64,000 nucleotides of DNA from contig NZ_RWBG01000006.1 of the NCBI RefSeq assembly GCF_003944795.1, positions 61,214-125,213 on the forward strand, in the 5' to 3' direction. Each line of letters starts with the position of its first letter. Position 1 is the stretch's first letter. The DNA comes from Mangrovimonas spongiae (GTDB lineage: Bacteria > Bacteroidota > Bacteroidia > Flavobacteriales > Flavobacteriaceae). A program made the translations under genes and the position numbers. Under the pieces are notes generated by a model. The model searched no databases and had not been told where the DNA came from. It saw only the letters and a program-made list of their open reading frames with translations. Of this stretch, positions 47,573 through 56,316 are shown in pieces.

Positions 47573-48288
47573 TGTCCCAAAACAAAGGAAAACTCTATTT
47601 AATCCCAACAACTTTAGGCGATAACGCCCCTTTAGAAGTTTTACCCATTTCTGTAAAAAAAATTATTGAAATTGTACAAATCTACATTGTTGAAAATGAA
47701 AAAACAGCCCGTAGGTTTATAAAAAAAATTAAGCCTGGTAAAAAACAATCTAGTCTTACCATGTTTCAGCTTAATAAATTTACAGATCCCATAGATTTAC
47801 CTTCATTTTTAGAGCCTTGTTTGCAAGGTGAAAACGTTGGCATACTCTCGGAAGCTGGCTGTCCTGGTATTGCAGATCCTGGAGCTGATGTTGTAAAAAT
47901 TGCTCATGAAAAAGGTATTCAAGTGGTTCCTTTGGTTGGTCCATCTTCTATCCTTTTGGCATTAATGGCTTCTGGAATGAATGGCCAAAATTTTGCGTTT
48001 AATGGTTATCTTCCTATTGATAAAAAAGATAGAAGAAAGGAACTTAAACGTTTAGAGCAATTAGCTTATAAACACAATCAAGCACAATTATTTATTGAAA
48101 CGCCTTATAGAAATAATAAAATGCTGGAAGATATATGCCAATCGCTTAACAACGACACACTTGTTTGTGTAGCTTGCGATATTACGCTACCAACCGAGTA
48201 TATAAAAACAAAAACTGTAAGTGAGTGGAAAAAAAATAGCGTAGACCTACATAAAAGACCTACACTATTTATTATTTACAGAAACTAG
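47572..48288 (+). CDS. SAM-dependent methyltransferase of the RsmI/tetrapyrrole methylase fold
   Basis: 238-residue protein with the TP-methylase fold. GILSEAGCPGIADPGADVV is the RsmI-type equivalent of the SDAGTPGISDPG motif, followed by VVPLVGPSSILLALMASG and GYLPIDKKDRRKELKRL, and LFIETPYRNNKMLEDI. It is shorter than canonical RsmI (about 280-290 residues) and lacks its start LYVVATPIGNLGD in usual form (here LYLIPTTLGDNAP). It may be a second RsmI-like family typical of Bacteroidetes; target may be rRNA, but this is inference. Start and previous stop overlap by one base. Confidence 0.82.
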   Translation: MSQNKGKLYLIPTTLGDNAPLEVLPISVKKIIEIVQIYIVENEKTARRFIKKIKPGKKQSSLTMFQLNKFTDPIDLPSFLEPCLQGENVGILSEAGCPGIADPGADVVKIAHEKGIQVVPLVGPSSILLALMASGMNGQNFAFNGYLPIDKKDRRKELKRLEQLAYKHNQAQLFIETPYRNNKMLEDICQSLNNDTLVCVACDITLPTEYIKTKTVSEWKKNSVDLHKRPTLFIIYRN

Positions 48289-48294
48289 CTTTCG

Positions 48295-48984
48295 TTAAGC
48301 TGTTTGTTTTTCTAATTTAACTTTTGCCTTTTTATTAGGAGAAATATTTGAGGTATCGTAACCTGAAAATTTCTTTAAATAATAATCTATCGATGTTCCA
48401 AAAGCATCAGAAAACCCATGACGGCCATAACTTCTTAAATACTTCTTTACATTTCCAGGTCCAGCTAAATGCGCTGCTGCCAAAATACCAGATTCGGTTA
48501 TAAGAATACCATTAATTGTTTTTCCTTTAAAACGCTTAATATCTCTTCTTAACACCCATTTGTTGCGAGATGCATTAGCTATAAAGGCTTTTTCCTGTAA
48601 TTCTGGCGTATTTAAAAATACAACTGGGTTATAAATACCAATTAATTTTAAAGTTTCCTTTCCAAACTGGTATTTTCCTAAGTAACCAAAATCGTTAATA
48701 GTAAAATAATCTCCTCTAGATTCTTTAAACCCTAAAGCTTCTTTAAAAGCAACAAAAGATTTTCCTAATTCTGGTGTATATACTTTAACGGGCTCGTGAG
48801 CAGGTAAAATTTCTAAACCTGTTTCGGTTTCATTATTAACATTATCAATATTTTCTTGAACATTGTGTAATGCTATAGCGTTTGATGTGTTTGAATTTAA
48901 TTTCTTGTTCAAACAAAACGCTCCTACTAACAATAATGATATTGTAAGTAAAAGAGCAAAATGACTTCCAATATTTTTAATCAT
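48295..48984 (-). CDS. Membrane-anchored lysozyme-like protein
   Basis: 229-residue protein with an N-terminal membrane helix (about residues 7-25), a low-complexity linker and a C-terminal lysozyme-like domain: KEALGFKESRGDYFTINDFG with the putative catalytic Glu of the ES motif, GYLGKYQFGKETL, and ILAAAHLAGPGNVKKYL. The pattern fits a peptidoglycan lytic transglycosylase or glucosaminidase family seen in Bacteroidetes, but assignment is at fold level. It is monocistronic, with a TAnnTTTG box 58 bp upstream. Confidence 0.72.
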   Translation of the reverse strand: MIKNIGSHFALLLTISLLLVGAFCLNKKLNSNTSNAIALHNVQENIDNVNNETETGLEILPAHEPVKVYTPELGKSFVAFKEALGFKESRGDYFTINDFGYLGKYQFGKETLKLIGIYNPVVFLNTPELQEKAFIANASRNKWVLRRDIKRFKGKTINGILITESGILAAAHLAGPGNVKKYLRSYGRHGFSDAFGTSIDYYLKKFSGYDTSNISPNKKAKVKLEKQTA

Positions 48985-49042
48985 AACTTTAAATTTTCAA
49001 GGCTTAATTATAATTTAATTGTAGCCTTTAAATTTCAGCGTG

Positions 49043-49050
49043 CAAAGATA
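49043..49050 (-). promoter_or_regulatory. -7 promoter box for the lysozyme-like gene
   Basis: Minus-strand TATCTTTG, 58 bp upstream of the start codon at 48984. Confidence 0.55.
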
Positions 49051-49092
49051 CGCATTTTTTTTAAATACTGAAAATTAGTCGATTAAGTGTTC

Positions 49093-50004
49093 TTAAAAGT
49101 AGATTCCGTGCAGTTTTATGCCGTTTTTATCGTTAAACTCCATAGTTGGCAGCGGTACTTTTATCGTATTTAAAATACCGAATATCGATTTTAAAACGTG
49201 AGATTTTGTTTGAATTCTACTTAAGTCTATGTCCAAACTCAATAAGTATTGGCGGGATCTATTTTGATCTGGAAAGTCATTATTTATATTATTAATTCCT
49301 GTTAGCATGCCATCGCCACTATACCCCAAAGCAATGTTTAACCATTTAGGTATTGTTTTCGATTTTGTAAACGATTGTATATTAAAACTCAGCCAATAGG
49401 TTTGCCCGTTATAATCTTTTAAAAACGCTTCTGTAAAGCCATGTCCTAATTTATCAGGATTCATTTTAGCGTATTTTGTTTGATGAAATGAATACTTCAT
49501 CACAATGCGTTGTTCATCCCATAATAATTCTTGTCCAACATATAACCCTGTTCCTGCCGCATTTGCTGCCATATCTCCCCAAGAAAAACCCCATTCTTTT
49601 GAAAATCCATCAAAAACCTCCACAGCTGTTAAAAAAGTAACCCCTAAAGTAGCCCCATAAATTAATTGGTCTTTCTTTGATACACCACTCCACTGTAACA
49701 AATCTGCACCTAACTGCCCTAATTGATAAGATGAATACACATGGCCTAACTTATCCATTTGTAACCATTGATTGTTATCGTTTGTTATATGAAATTTAGA
49801 TTTTGGATAGTCTTTATACCATAATTGATTTAATCCCAATAAAGTTACCGACGCCAATGACGCTTCTGTAATAACAACAGCATTTCTTCTAGAAGTATGA
49901 AGTGTATCGCTAGGTGTAAAAAATAACTCCAAATTGGATGGTGTTTGTGACCAACATGAAATTGATAGTAGACATACTAAAAAAACAACTCTAAATTGTA
50001 TCAA
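49093..50004 (-). CDS. DUF2279 family exported protein
   Basis: 303-residue protein with a signal peptide (residues 1-19, ending SCWSQ). The central part has the DUF2279 marks QMDKLGHVYSSYQLGQL, EVFDGFSKEWGFSWGDMAANAAG and the following QELLWDEQRI, a region with conserved His, Asp and Glu. YfiM of Escherichia coli belongs to the same family. It is probably an outer-membrane or periplasmic protein; function unknown. It follows mltG by 2 bp as the last gene of the dapF operon, which points to cell-wall or envelope function. Confidence 0.85.
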   Translation of the reverse strand: MIQFRVVFLVCLLSISCWSQTPSNLELFFTPSDTLHTSRRNAVVITEASLASVTLLGLNQLWYKDYPKSKFHITNDNNQWLQMDKLGHVYSSYQLGQLGADLLQWSGVSKKDQLIYGATLGVTFLTAVEVFDGFSKEWGFSWGDMAANAAGTGLYVGQELLWDEQRIVMKYSFHQTKYAKMNPDKLGHGFTEAFLKDYNGQTYWLSFNIQSFTKSKTIPKWLNIALGYSGDGMLTGINNINNDFPDQNRSRQYLLSLDIDLSRIQTKSHVLKSIFGILNTIKVPLPTMEFNDKNGIKLHGIYF

Positions 50005-50006
50005 TG

Positions 50007-51050
50007 TTACTTATTTATACCTTGAGACGATAAATACCTGTGGTATGCTCTTGCATTTGCATTATGCTGACTTAACGTTTTAGCAAATTTATGATACCCT
50101 AATCGCTTGGCATCGGCAACAAAATACACGTAATTATGTTTTTCATAATTTAAAACAGCATCAATGGCTGTAATATCTGGCATAGCAATTAAACTTGGTG
50201 GCAAGCCTAAATATTTATAGGTATTGTATGGCGACTCTATTTCTTTATGCTTATTTAATACGCGCTTAATAATCGTATCCTGATATTCTGGTAATTGATA
50301 AGCAGCATATTTAAGTGTGGGATCGGCTTGTAATGGCATTCCTATTCGTAAACGGTTCATATAAACACCTGCTATACGAGGTTGCTCACTCGCTTGTTTA
50401 GATTCTTCATGGACTATAGAACCTAATGTCATAACCTCTTTGGGCGTTAAACCAATAGCTTTAGCTTTGTTTACTCTAGTAGTATTCCAAAAACGGTTGT
50501 ATTCTTTTAACATTCTATCTCGAAAAGTTTCGGCAGACGTATTCCAAAATAACTCATAGCTATTAGGGATATACATACCTAAGGCAGATTGTTTATCAAA
50601 ATCATTCTTTTTAAGAAACACACTATCTGTCATTGCTTGTAAAAGCGATAGGCTATCGGCTTCTATTTGCTGAGCTATCCTTCCTGCAAGTTTTGGCAAA
50701 CTTTCTTGATTATTAAACGATACACGAACGGGTAGATTTTTGCTTCTTATGGAATTTATAATATCGTTGTTATTCATCCCTTTTTTTATAGCATATTTAC
50801 CTGCTCTAATATTTGTTGTATATTTTTTTTGCTTGGCAAGGGCATCAAACTTATCAATATCAATTAGTAAGGGTTCTAATTGTTCTCTTACCTGATTATA
50901 AGTAGCATTTGTAGGGACATAAATATATGCTTCTTCGTTATTAAATGCTGTGTTTGGTTTTAACATTACCGAATATACGTAGTATGAAAAAACGGCAATA
51001 ACAATAAGTCCAATTAGGGCAACAGCCCATAAAATTTTTTTAATATACAT
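50007..51050 (-). CDS. mltG: Endolytic murein transglycosylase MltG
   Basis: Cleaves nascent glycan strands and so helps terminate peptidoglycan polymerisation. The 347-residue protein has one N-terminal membrane helix (residues 6-27), a LysM-like segment (YIYVPTNATYNQVREQL) and the YceG domain with ALGMYIPNSYELFWNTSAE, the catalytic Glu in LGSIVHEESKQ, then IAGVYMNRLRIGMPLQADPT and SPYNTYKYLGLPPSLIAMP. Length is usual. It sits between a GNAT gene (3 bp upstream) and the DUF2279 gene. Confidence 0.95.
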   Translation of the reverse strand: MYIKKILWAVALIGLIVIAVFSYYVYSVMLKPNTAFNNEEAYIYVPTNATYNQVREQLEPLLIDIDKFDALAKQKKYTTNIRAGKYAIKKGMNNNDIINSIRSKNLPVRVSFNNQESLPKLAGRIAQQIEADSLSLLQAMTDSVFLKKNDFDKQSALGMYIPNSYELFWNTSAETFRDRMLKEYNRFWNTTRVNKAKAIGLTPKEVMTLGSIVHEESKQASEQPRIAGVYMNRLRIGMPLQADPTLKYAAYQLPEYQDTIIKRVLNKHKEIESPYNTYKYLGLPPSLIAMPDITAIDAVLNYEKHNYVYFVADAKRLGYHKFAKTLSQHNANARAYHRYLSSQGINK

Positions 51051-51053
51051 CGC

Positions 51054-51575
51054 TTAAAATAGTAACTGTAATAAGTATTCGTTTTTATATTGATTGTTAA
51101 CCAAGTTCCAGTCTTTTTTTATGCCTACAATGTTAAAATTGTATTTTTTAAATAAATTTAAACTCGTCGTATTTTCTTCTGAAACATTACAATACACTTG
51201 GTGTAATCCTAAATGGATTTTACAATAGTTTAGTAGCAAGGACAAAGCTTCACTACCGAAACCTTTGTTTCTATCATGACATGATTTTATCAAAATGCCA
51301 ATACCTGCTTTATTATTTTTGGGATCAAAATCAAACAAATCGATTAACCCGATAGCTTGATTATCATAATTTGAAATAAGTAACCTTAATTGCTTTACCT
51401 CATAAATATCCTTATGTGCATTAGCCAAATAATCTTTTATAAGATATTGTGAATAAGGTGTTTGCGTGTTGCTTAATTCCCAGATAGTTTCATCATTTTC
51501 GATTTCATAAATAAAATCGAGGTCTTCGGGCTCTAAAGCTCTTAAAAAAATATGTTCTCCTTTTAATGTTACCAT
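51054..51575 (-). CDS. GNAT-family N-acetyltransferase (RimJ/RimL-like)
   Basis: 173-residue acetyltransferase. It begins like RimJ/SpeG proteins (LKGEHIFLRALEPEDLDFIYEIEND) and has motif A as HDRNKGFGSEALSLLLNYC followed by VYCNVSEENTTSLNLFKKYNF. Acceptor unknown. Its start overlaps the end of dapF by 7 bases and mltG follows after 3 bp, so it is embedded in a cell-wall operon; whether it modifies a wall component is open. Confidence 0.88.
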   Translation of the reverse strand: MVTLKGEHIFLRALEPEDLDFIYEIENDETIWELSNTQTPYSQYLIKDYLANAHKDIYEVKQLRLLISNYDNQAIGLIDLFDFDPKNNKAGIGILIKSCHDRNKGFGSEALSLLLNYCKIHLGLHQVYCNVSEENTTSLNLFKKYNFNIVGIKKDWNLVNNQYKNEYLLQLLF

Positions 51576-52342
51576 TCGCCTTTAAAAACTTGCTTTGCAG
51601 GGCCAATTAACCACACATTATCATAGCCGTTATCCACTTTATTGAAAGTTACTTGTACTTGGCCACCTTCTACATTAAGGGTAATAAGGTTTTTTTCGGT
51701 TTCACCAATATAATTCATGGCTAAAGCTACTGCTGTAGCTCCAGTACCACAGGATAAGGTTTCGTCTTCAACACCACGCTCATAGGTGCGTAGCCTAAAT
51801 GTGTCATCAGATATTTTTGAAACAAAATTCACGTTACTTCCTGCTTTTCCATATAAATCGCTGTAACGAATTTTAGCGCCTTCCTGTTTAACATTAAAAT
51901 CTGCTACATCATTTACACAAGTTACATGATGAGGCGAGCCTGTATCTAAAAACACAAAATCATTATTTGCTTCTATTTTAGTAACATCTTGCATCTGTAA
52001 TTTAACCACATCATTTTCTATACGAGCATGATGTAAGCCATCTACTGCTTCAAAAGTGGTGCTGTTTTCTATCATTCCAAGAAATTTTGCAAAAGCTACC
52101 AAACAACGTCCACCATTACCACACATGGTACTTGGATTACCATCAGAGTTGTAATACACCATCTTAAAATCTGCTGTATCGTGGTTCTCCAATAAAATTA
52201 AGCCATCGGCTCCAATACCAAAACGTCTGTCACATAGTTGTGCCACAAGTTTGGTATTATTTTTGTCGAATTGTAACTGACGATTATCAATCATTACAAA
52301 ATCGTTTCCTGTTCCTTGATATTTATAGAATTCAACTGCCAT
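51569..52342 (-). CDS. dapF: Diaminopimelate epimerase
   Basis: Converts LL- to meso-diaminopimelate for lysine and peptidoglycan. The 257 residues contain the two cysteine motifs of the two-base mechanism, PSTMCGNGGRCLVAFAK and ETLSCGTGATAVALA, plus GTGNDFVMIDN near the N-terminus. Length is slightly below the Escherichia enzyme. It is the first gene of the operon dapF-GNAT-mltG-DUF2279, and its -7 box lies only 8 bp from the start codon. dapA is encoded elsewhere in the window. Confidence 0.96.
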   Translation of the reverse strand: MAVEFYKYQGTGNDFVMIDNRQLQFDKNNTKLVAQLCDRRFGIGADGLILLENHDTADFKMVYYNSDGNPSTMCGNGGRCLVAFAKFLGMIENSTTFEAVDGLHHARIENDVVKLQMQDVTKIEANNDFVFLDTGSPHHVTCVNDVADFNVKQEGAKIRYSDLYGKAGSNVNFVSKISDDTFRLRTYERGVEDETLSCGTGATAVALAMNYIGETEKNLITLNVEGGQVQVTFNKVDNGYDNVWLIGPAKQVFKGEW

Positions 52343-52350
52343 AGATTTGG

Positions 52351-52358
52351 CAAATATA
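52351..52358 (-). promoter_or_regulatory. -7 promoter box for the dapF operon, 8 bp from ATG
   Basis: Minus-strand TATATTTG fits TAnnTTTG; eight bases separate it from the dapF ATG. Confidence 0.5.
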
Positions 52359-52383
52359 GAAATATTAAGCGGTTTTTTATGAT

Positions 52384-52465
52384 GTTAAAACACGTTAAAT
52401 AGTGCGTTAAAAATCGTTAAACAAAAAACATGACACTCAATAAATAATTAATTTTAATCGTTAAA
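52384..52465 (+). promoter_or_regulatory. Phased GTTAAA array upstream of the Deg protease gene
   Basis: GTTAAA occurs at 52384, 52394, 52406, 52416 and 52460, so four copies are spaced 10, 12 and 10 bp apart. Four of the five read CGTTAAA. Near-helical phasing suggests a protein-binding array. Confidence 0.4.
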
Positions 52466-52489
52466 TAATTAAAATAAAATCTAAAACAC

Positions 52490-53899
52490 ATGAAAAAGTT
52501 AGCTAGTTTAGTTTTAGTATCGGCTTTAGGTGGCATTATCACCCTTTCAGCCTACAAGTTTTTTATTGAAAAAGAGTCAACAAGTGCTGTTACTCAAACC
52601 GAAGAAACATCAAATTTTTTACCAACAAGCAATACTATTACTAATGCATATAATATTGCAGAATCTCCAGATTTTGTTGAAGCCGCAGAAAAAACGGTTC
52701 ATGCAGTAGTTCATGTTAAAAATACAGCAACCGTTTCTGGACCAACTACATTACAAGATTTAATGTTTGGCAGAAGTTCACAACGTACACAAGTAGGTAC
52801 AGGGAGTGGTGTTATTATTTCTCCAGATGGCTACATTATTACTAATAATCATGTTATTAATGGCGCTTCGCAAATATCTATCACCACAAACGACAATAAT
52901 ATTTATGAGGCTGAATTAATTGGCACGGATAAAAAAACGGATATTGCGCTTTTAAAAATTAACGCCCAAGACGATTTACCCTTTATAAGATTTGGCGACT
53001 CCGATCAAGCTAAAATTGGCGAATGGGTATTAGCTGTTGGTAACCCTTTTAACTTAACATCAACAGTTACTGCTGGAATAATTAGTGCTAAATCGCGTGA
53101 TTTAACAGGGCAAAACTATCAATCATTTCTTCAAACAGATGCAGCAGTTAACCCAGGAAATTCGGGTGGCGCACTAGTAAATGCCAATGGCGACTTGGTG
53201 GGTATTAATACAGCTATCTCTTCGCAAACAGGCTCTTACATTGGGTATTCATTTGCTGTACCAAGTAATATTGCCCGTAAAGTAGTAGAAGACATTATGG
53301 AATTTGGCAATGTACAGAATGGAATTTTAGGCGTTTCTGGTATTTCATTAAATAGTAAATATGCCGAAGAATTTGGTGTATCAACTTCTGAAGGATTTTA
53401 TGTAAGTGACGTTGAAGAAGATTCTGGTGCCGATGCCGCAGGAATAGCTAAAGGCGATGTTATTAAAAAATTGGACGATATTGAAATTTCTAAATTTGCC
53501 GATTTAAAAGGTTATTTAAGTACAAAAAGACCTAACGACATAGTCCATGTTACCTTATTACGAGATAATGAAGACCTAGAAATTGTTCCAGTTACACTTA
53601 TTAAAAATCAAACAGCTGTTTTACCTATAGTTGGTCGTGTAAAAAATGCTAATGAGAAAGATTTAAAGAAGTTTAAACTATCTAAAGGCATAAAAATATC
53701 GGAACTTAACCCAAGATATGCCCGTAATTGGAAATCAAATGGTATAGAAGAAGGTAGCATTATTACAGCCATAAACGACAACGATGTTAACGATGTTGAT
53801 ACAGCAAAAAAAATTATAGAAAACAAAGCTTATAACGAACCATTAAAATTCGAAATTATTAATAAACATGGTGATAAAGAAACCGTATATTGGCGATAA
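52490..53899 (+). CDS. Periplasmic serine protease of the Deg/HtrA family
   Basis: 469-residue protease and chaperone for misfolded envelope proteins. The N-terminus has a membrane segment or signal (residues 1-20). The trypsin-like domain shows the triad: His in IITNNHVING, Asp in KKTDIALLKI and Ser in AVNPGNSGGALV. Two PDZ domains follow (about 265-350 and 385-465). It corresponds to DegP/DegQ-type proteins; the short loop favours DegQ or DegS but the symbol is not certain. The upstream gap lacks a TAnnTTTG box, but has a GTTAAA array, so a different sigma factor or activator may drive it. Confidence 0.93.
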   Translation: MKKLASLVLVSALGGIITLSAYKFFIEKESTSAVTQTEETSNFLPTSNTITNAYNIAESPDFVEAAEKTVHAVVHVKNTATVSGPTTLQDLMFGRSSQRTQVGTGSGVIISPDGYIITNNHVINGASQISITTNDNNIYEAELIGTDKKTDIALLKINAQDDLPFIRFGDSDQAKIGEWVLAVGNPFNLTSTVTAGIISAKSRDLTGQNYQSFLQTDAAVNPGNSGGALVNANGDLVGINTAISSQTGSYIGYSFAVPSNIARKVVEDIMEFGNVQNGILGVSGISLNSKYAEEFGVSTSEGFYVSDVEEDSGADAAGIAKGDVIKKLDDIEISKFADLKGYLSTKRPNDIVHVTLLRDNEDLEIVPVTLIKNQTAVLPIVGRVKNANEKDLKKFKLSKGIKISELNPRYARNWKSNGIEEGSIITAINDNDVNDVDTAKKIIENKAYNEPLKFEIINKHGDKETVYWR

Positions 53900-53923
53900 G
53901 TAATTGCTATTAAAAAGAGAAAG

Positions 53924-53952
53924 AAACCCTTCGGAAAAACGAAGGGTTTTTT
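53924..53952 (+). terminator. Terminator after the Deg protease gene
   Basis: Ten-base perfect stem AAACCCTTCG / CGAAGGGTTT (53924-53933 and 53940-53949) with a T run to 53952. Confidence 0.9.
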
Positions 53953-53990
53953 ATTTGTTAAAAAACTTTACGAAAACGTTTGAAATATAT

Positions 53991-53998
53991 TACTTTTG
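53991..53998 (+). promoter_or_regulatory. -7 promoter box for gapdh
   Basis: TACTTTTG fits TAnnTTTG, 40 bp before the ATG at 54039. It supports the choice of start. Confidence 0.6.
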
Positions 53999-54038
53999 CA
54001 CAAAATTTAAAATAAAACAACACACTAAACTTTTAAAA

Positions 54039-55487
54039 ATGAGTCTTAACGGAACTTATGAAAGCGAATTGGCTTTTCAAGCAGACAGAAGAAGAGCTAC
54101 GGTAGAATTTATTAAAATTGTAAGCGATCTTTGGTACGATAAATCTATCGAATTAGTCCTTTTTAGAAATCAATTAATCGATAGAAATGTAAGTCAAATT
54201 TTAAACTTACATGAATATGCTTGCGAATTTGTACAAAAGCCTATTTCAATTTTCGATTCAGTTGAAATTGCTCAAGCTATTCAAACGCTAGACTTACCAC
54301 CAGCTAAATTAGATATTGGTAAACTTACTTACGAATACCACTTAGAAGAAAAAAAATATAACAATGCCTTAGCTTTTATTGCCGATAAATTAAAAGACGC
54401 TAATAAACAAGAGCCTATCCAACCAAAAGATGTTGTATTATATGGTTTTGGAAGAATTGGGCGATTAGTAGCAAGAGAATTAATGACGCGTACAGGTAAA
54501 GGTAGCCAGTTACGCTTAAGAGCAATTGTTACACGTGGTAATATTGACGAAACTATTTTAAAGAAAAGAGCCTCTTTATTAAGTAACGATTCTGTACATG
54601 GTGAATTTCCAGGAACTGTTTCTGCCGATATAAAAAATAAAGCATTAATCATAAACGGAACTACCGTAAATATGATTACTGCAAACGCTCCAGAAGATAT
54701 CGATTATACTGCTTACAATATTAACGATGCTTTAATTATTGACAATACAGGTGCTTTTAGAGATGACGAAGCTTTAGCAAGACACTTAAAAGCTAAAGGT
54801 GTAGACAAAGTATTACTTACTGCACCAGGAAAAAATGTACCTAACATTGTTCATGGAGTAAATCATTTAGAACACAACCCAGATAAAGTAGATATCTTTT
54901 CGGCAGCATCTTGTACAACAAACGCTATTACGCCTATTTTAAAAGTTATTGAAGACTCGTTTGGTGTAAAAAGTGGTCATTTAGAAACGATTCACGCCTA
55001 TACAAACGACCAAAACTTAGTAGACAACTTTCATAAAAAATACCGTCGTGGTCGTGCAGCAGCATTAAACATGGTTATTACCGAAACTGGTGCTGGAAAA
55101 GCGGTGTCTAAAGCGCTTCCTTCTTTAGAAGGTAAACTAACCTCTAACGCTATTCGTGTTCCTGTCCCTAATGGATCGTTAGCTATTTTAAATCTAGAAT
55201 TAGACAACCCAACATCGGTTGAAGGTGTAAACACTATTATTAAAAAGTATGCTTTAGAAGGTGATTTAGTAGAACAAATTAAATACGAATTAAACGACGA
55301 ATTAGTATCTAGTGATATTGTAGGTAGCTCGGCACCTTCAATTTACGATAGTAAAGCTACTATTGTAAGAGAAGATGGTAAAAATGTTATTCTTTACATT
55401 TGGTATGATAATGAGTATGGCTACAGCCACCAAGTTATCCGATTAGCTAAATATATTGCTAAAGTAAGACGTCACACCTATTATTAA
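54039..55487 (+). CDS. Glyceraldehyde-3-phosphate dehydrogenase, long form with N-terminal extension
   Basis: Glycolytic or gluconeogenic dehydrogenase. The protein has 482 residues against about 335 in usual GAPDH. The extra N-terminal 130 residues are helical and charged (SELAFQADRRRATVEFIKI) and unlike the rest. The Rossmann fold starts near 135 with YGFGRIGRLVARE; the catalytic Cys292 lies in AASCTTNAITP and a GTTAPS-like loop region and the C-terminal WYDNEYGYSHQVIRL follow. I use the ATG at 54039 because an open frame back to 53904 would cross the terminator and promoter. A second, normal-length GAPDH probably exists elsewhere; that is inference. Confidence 0.93.
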   Translation: MSLNGTYESELAFQADRRRATVEFIKIVSDLWYDKSIELVLFRNQLIDRNVSQILNLHEYACEFVQKPISIFDSVEIAQAIQTLDLPPAKLDIGKLTYEYHLEEKKYNNALAFIADKLKDANKQEPIQPKDVVLYGFGRIGRLVARELMTRTGKGSQLRLRAIVTRGNIDETILKKRASLLSNDSVHGEFPGTVSADIKNKALIINGTTVNMITANAPEDIDYTAYNINDALIIDNTGAFRDDEALARHLKAKGVDKVLLTAPGKNVPNIVHGVNHLEHNPDKVDIFSAASCTTNAITPILKVIEDSFGVKSGHLETIHAYTNDQNLVDNFHKKYRRGRAAALNMVITETGAGKAVSKALPSLEGKLTSNAIRVPVPNGSLAILNLELDNPTSVEGVNTIIKKYALEGDLVEQIKYELNDELVSSDIVGSSAPSIYDSKATIVREDGKNVILYIWYDNEYGYSHQVIRLAKYIAKVRRHTYY

Positions 55488-55551
55488 TGAGCACACTTAA
55501 ACTTTTAAACTTCTTAAAAGTCTAAACTCATAATTTTTACGTATATAAAAA

Positions 55552-55577
55552 AAGTCCTCTTTGGAGGGCTTTTTTAT
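55552..55577 (+). terminator. Terminator after gapdh
   Basis: AAGTCCTC (55552-55559) pairs with GAGGGCTT (55564-55571), with one G-T pair, followed by T. Confidence 0.75.
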
Positions 55578-55651
55578 TTACTAATAATTACACATAATAT
55601 TTAATTTGTTACTTTCGCAAGTAACAGCAAAAACAAACAACTATTCTAAAC

Positions 55652-56242
55652 ATGAAGTCTTTAACATTATCCATTTTATTTACCGTATTTTCTATTGCCC
55701 TATTTGCTCAAGAAGAAGAGGAACTTTCTTTAAATAGTGGTACGATAGACAATCAATTTGAATATGTTATAAGAAAATCTAACAATTACCAACAATATAA
55801 AGTAATAAAGAAAACTTGGCTTTATGCTTTAAAAGCGCATACGTTAGATTCTTTAAAAGCATTACATGAAAATTTAAACAAAAGCCAAACGGTTATAGAT
55901 AGCCAATCTAAAGAAATTAATAAGCTTAATGCTAATTTAAGTAACACCCAAAACACATTAGATAAAACCAATGAAGAGAAAAATAACATGGCTCTTTTTG
56001 GCATGCAAATGAGTAAAGGTAGTTACAATACATTAATGTGGTCTATTATTATCGGGCTTTTAGGATTCTTATTATTCTTTATATACAAGTTTAAAAACAG
56101 TAATACCATTACTCGCGAAGCAAAAAAATCGCTTTCCGAAGTAGAAGAAGAATTTGAAGAACATAGAAAACGTGCTCTTGAAAGAGAACAAAAAGTGCGT
56201 CGCCAATTACAAGACGAAATCAATAAGCAAAAAAACAACTAA
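55652..56242 (+). CDS. Exported, membrane-anchored coiled-coil protein, function unknown
   Basis: 196-residue protein with a signal peptide (residues 1-19, ending LFAQ), an acidic patch, a coiled coil (about 65-110, LNKSQTVIDSQSKEINKLNANL), a membrane helix (about 127-146, LMWSIIIGLLGFLLFFIYKF) and a second charged coiled coil at the C-terminus. It is not an enzyme by any sign I can see. Relatives upstream of trmD in flavobacteria are sometimes labelled tRNA methyltransferase by transfer from the neighbour; nothing in this sequence supports that. A terminator between it and trmD shows separate transcription. Confidence 0.7.
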   Translation: MKSLTLSILFTVFSIALFAQEEEELSLNSGTIDNQFEYVIRKSNNYQQYKVIKKTWLYALKAHTLDSLKALHENLNKSQTVIDSQSKEINKLNANLSNTQNTLDKTNEEKNNMALFGMQMSKGSYNTLMWSIIIGLLGFLLFFIYKFKNSNTITREAKKSLSEVEEEFEEHRKRALEREQKVRRQLQDEINKQKNN

Positions 56243-56267
56243 ATAAACTTTCTGCTTAAATACCATT

Positions 56268-56300
56268 AAAAATCTGTAATTTCGCTTACAGATTTTTTTA
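56268..56300 (+). terminator. Terminator between the coiled-coil gene and trmD
   Basis: AAAATCTGTAA (56269-56279) pairs with TTACAGATTTT (56286-56296), loop TTTCGC, then T. The loop overlaps a TAATTTCG box (56277-56284) that could be a variant promoter for trmD. Confidence 0.8.
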
Positions 56301-56316
56301 TTAAAGCACCGTATTC

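Noticed and set aside
53904..54038. 45-codon N-terminal extension of gapdh
   Set aside because: The open frame crosses the terminator of the preceding gene and the TACTTTTG promoter box, and its residues look random; the ATG at 54039 is preferred.
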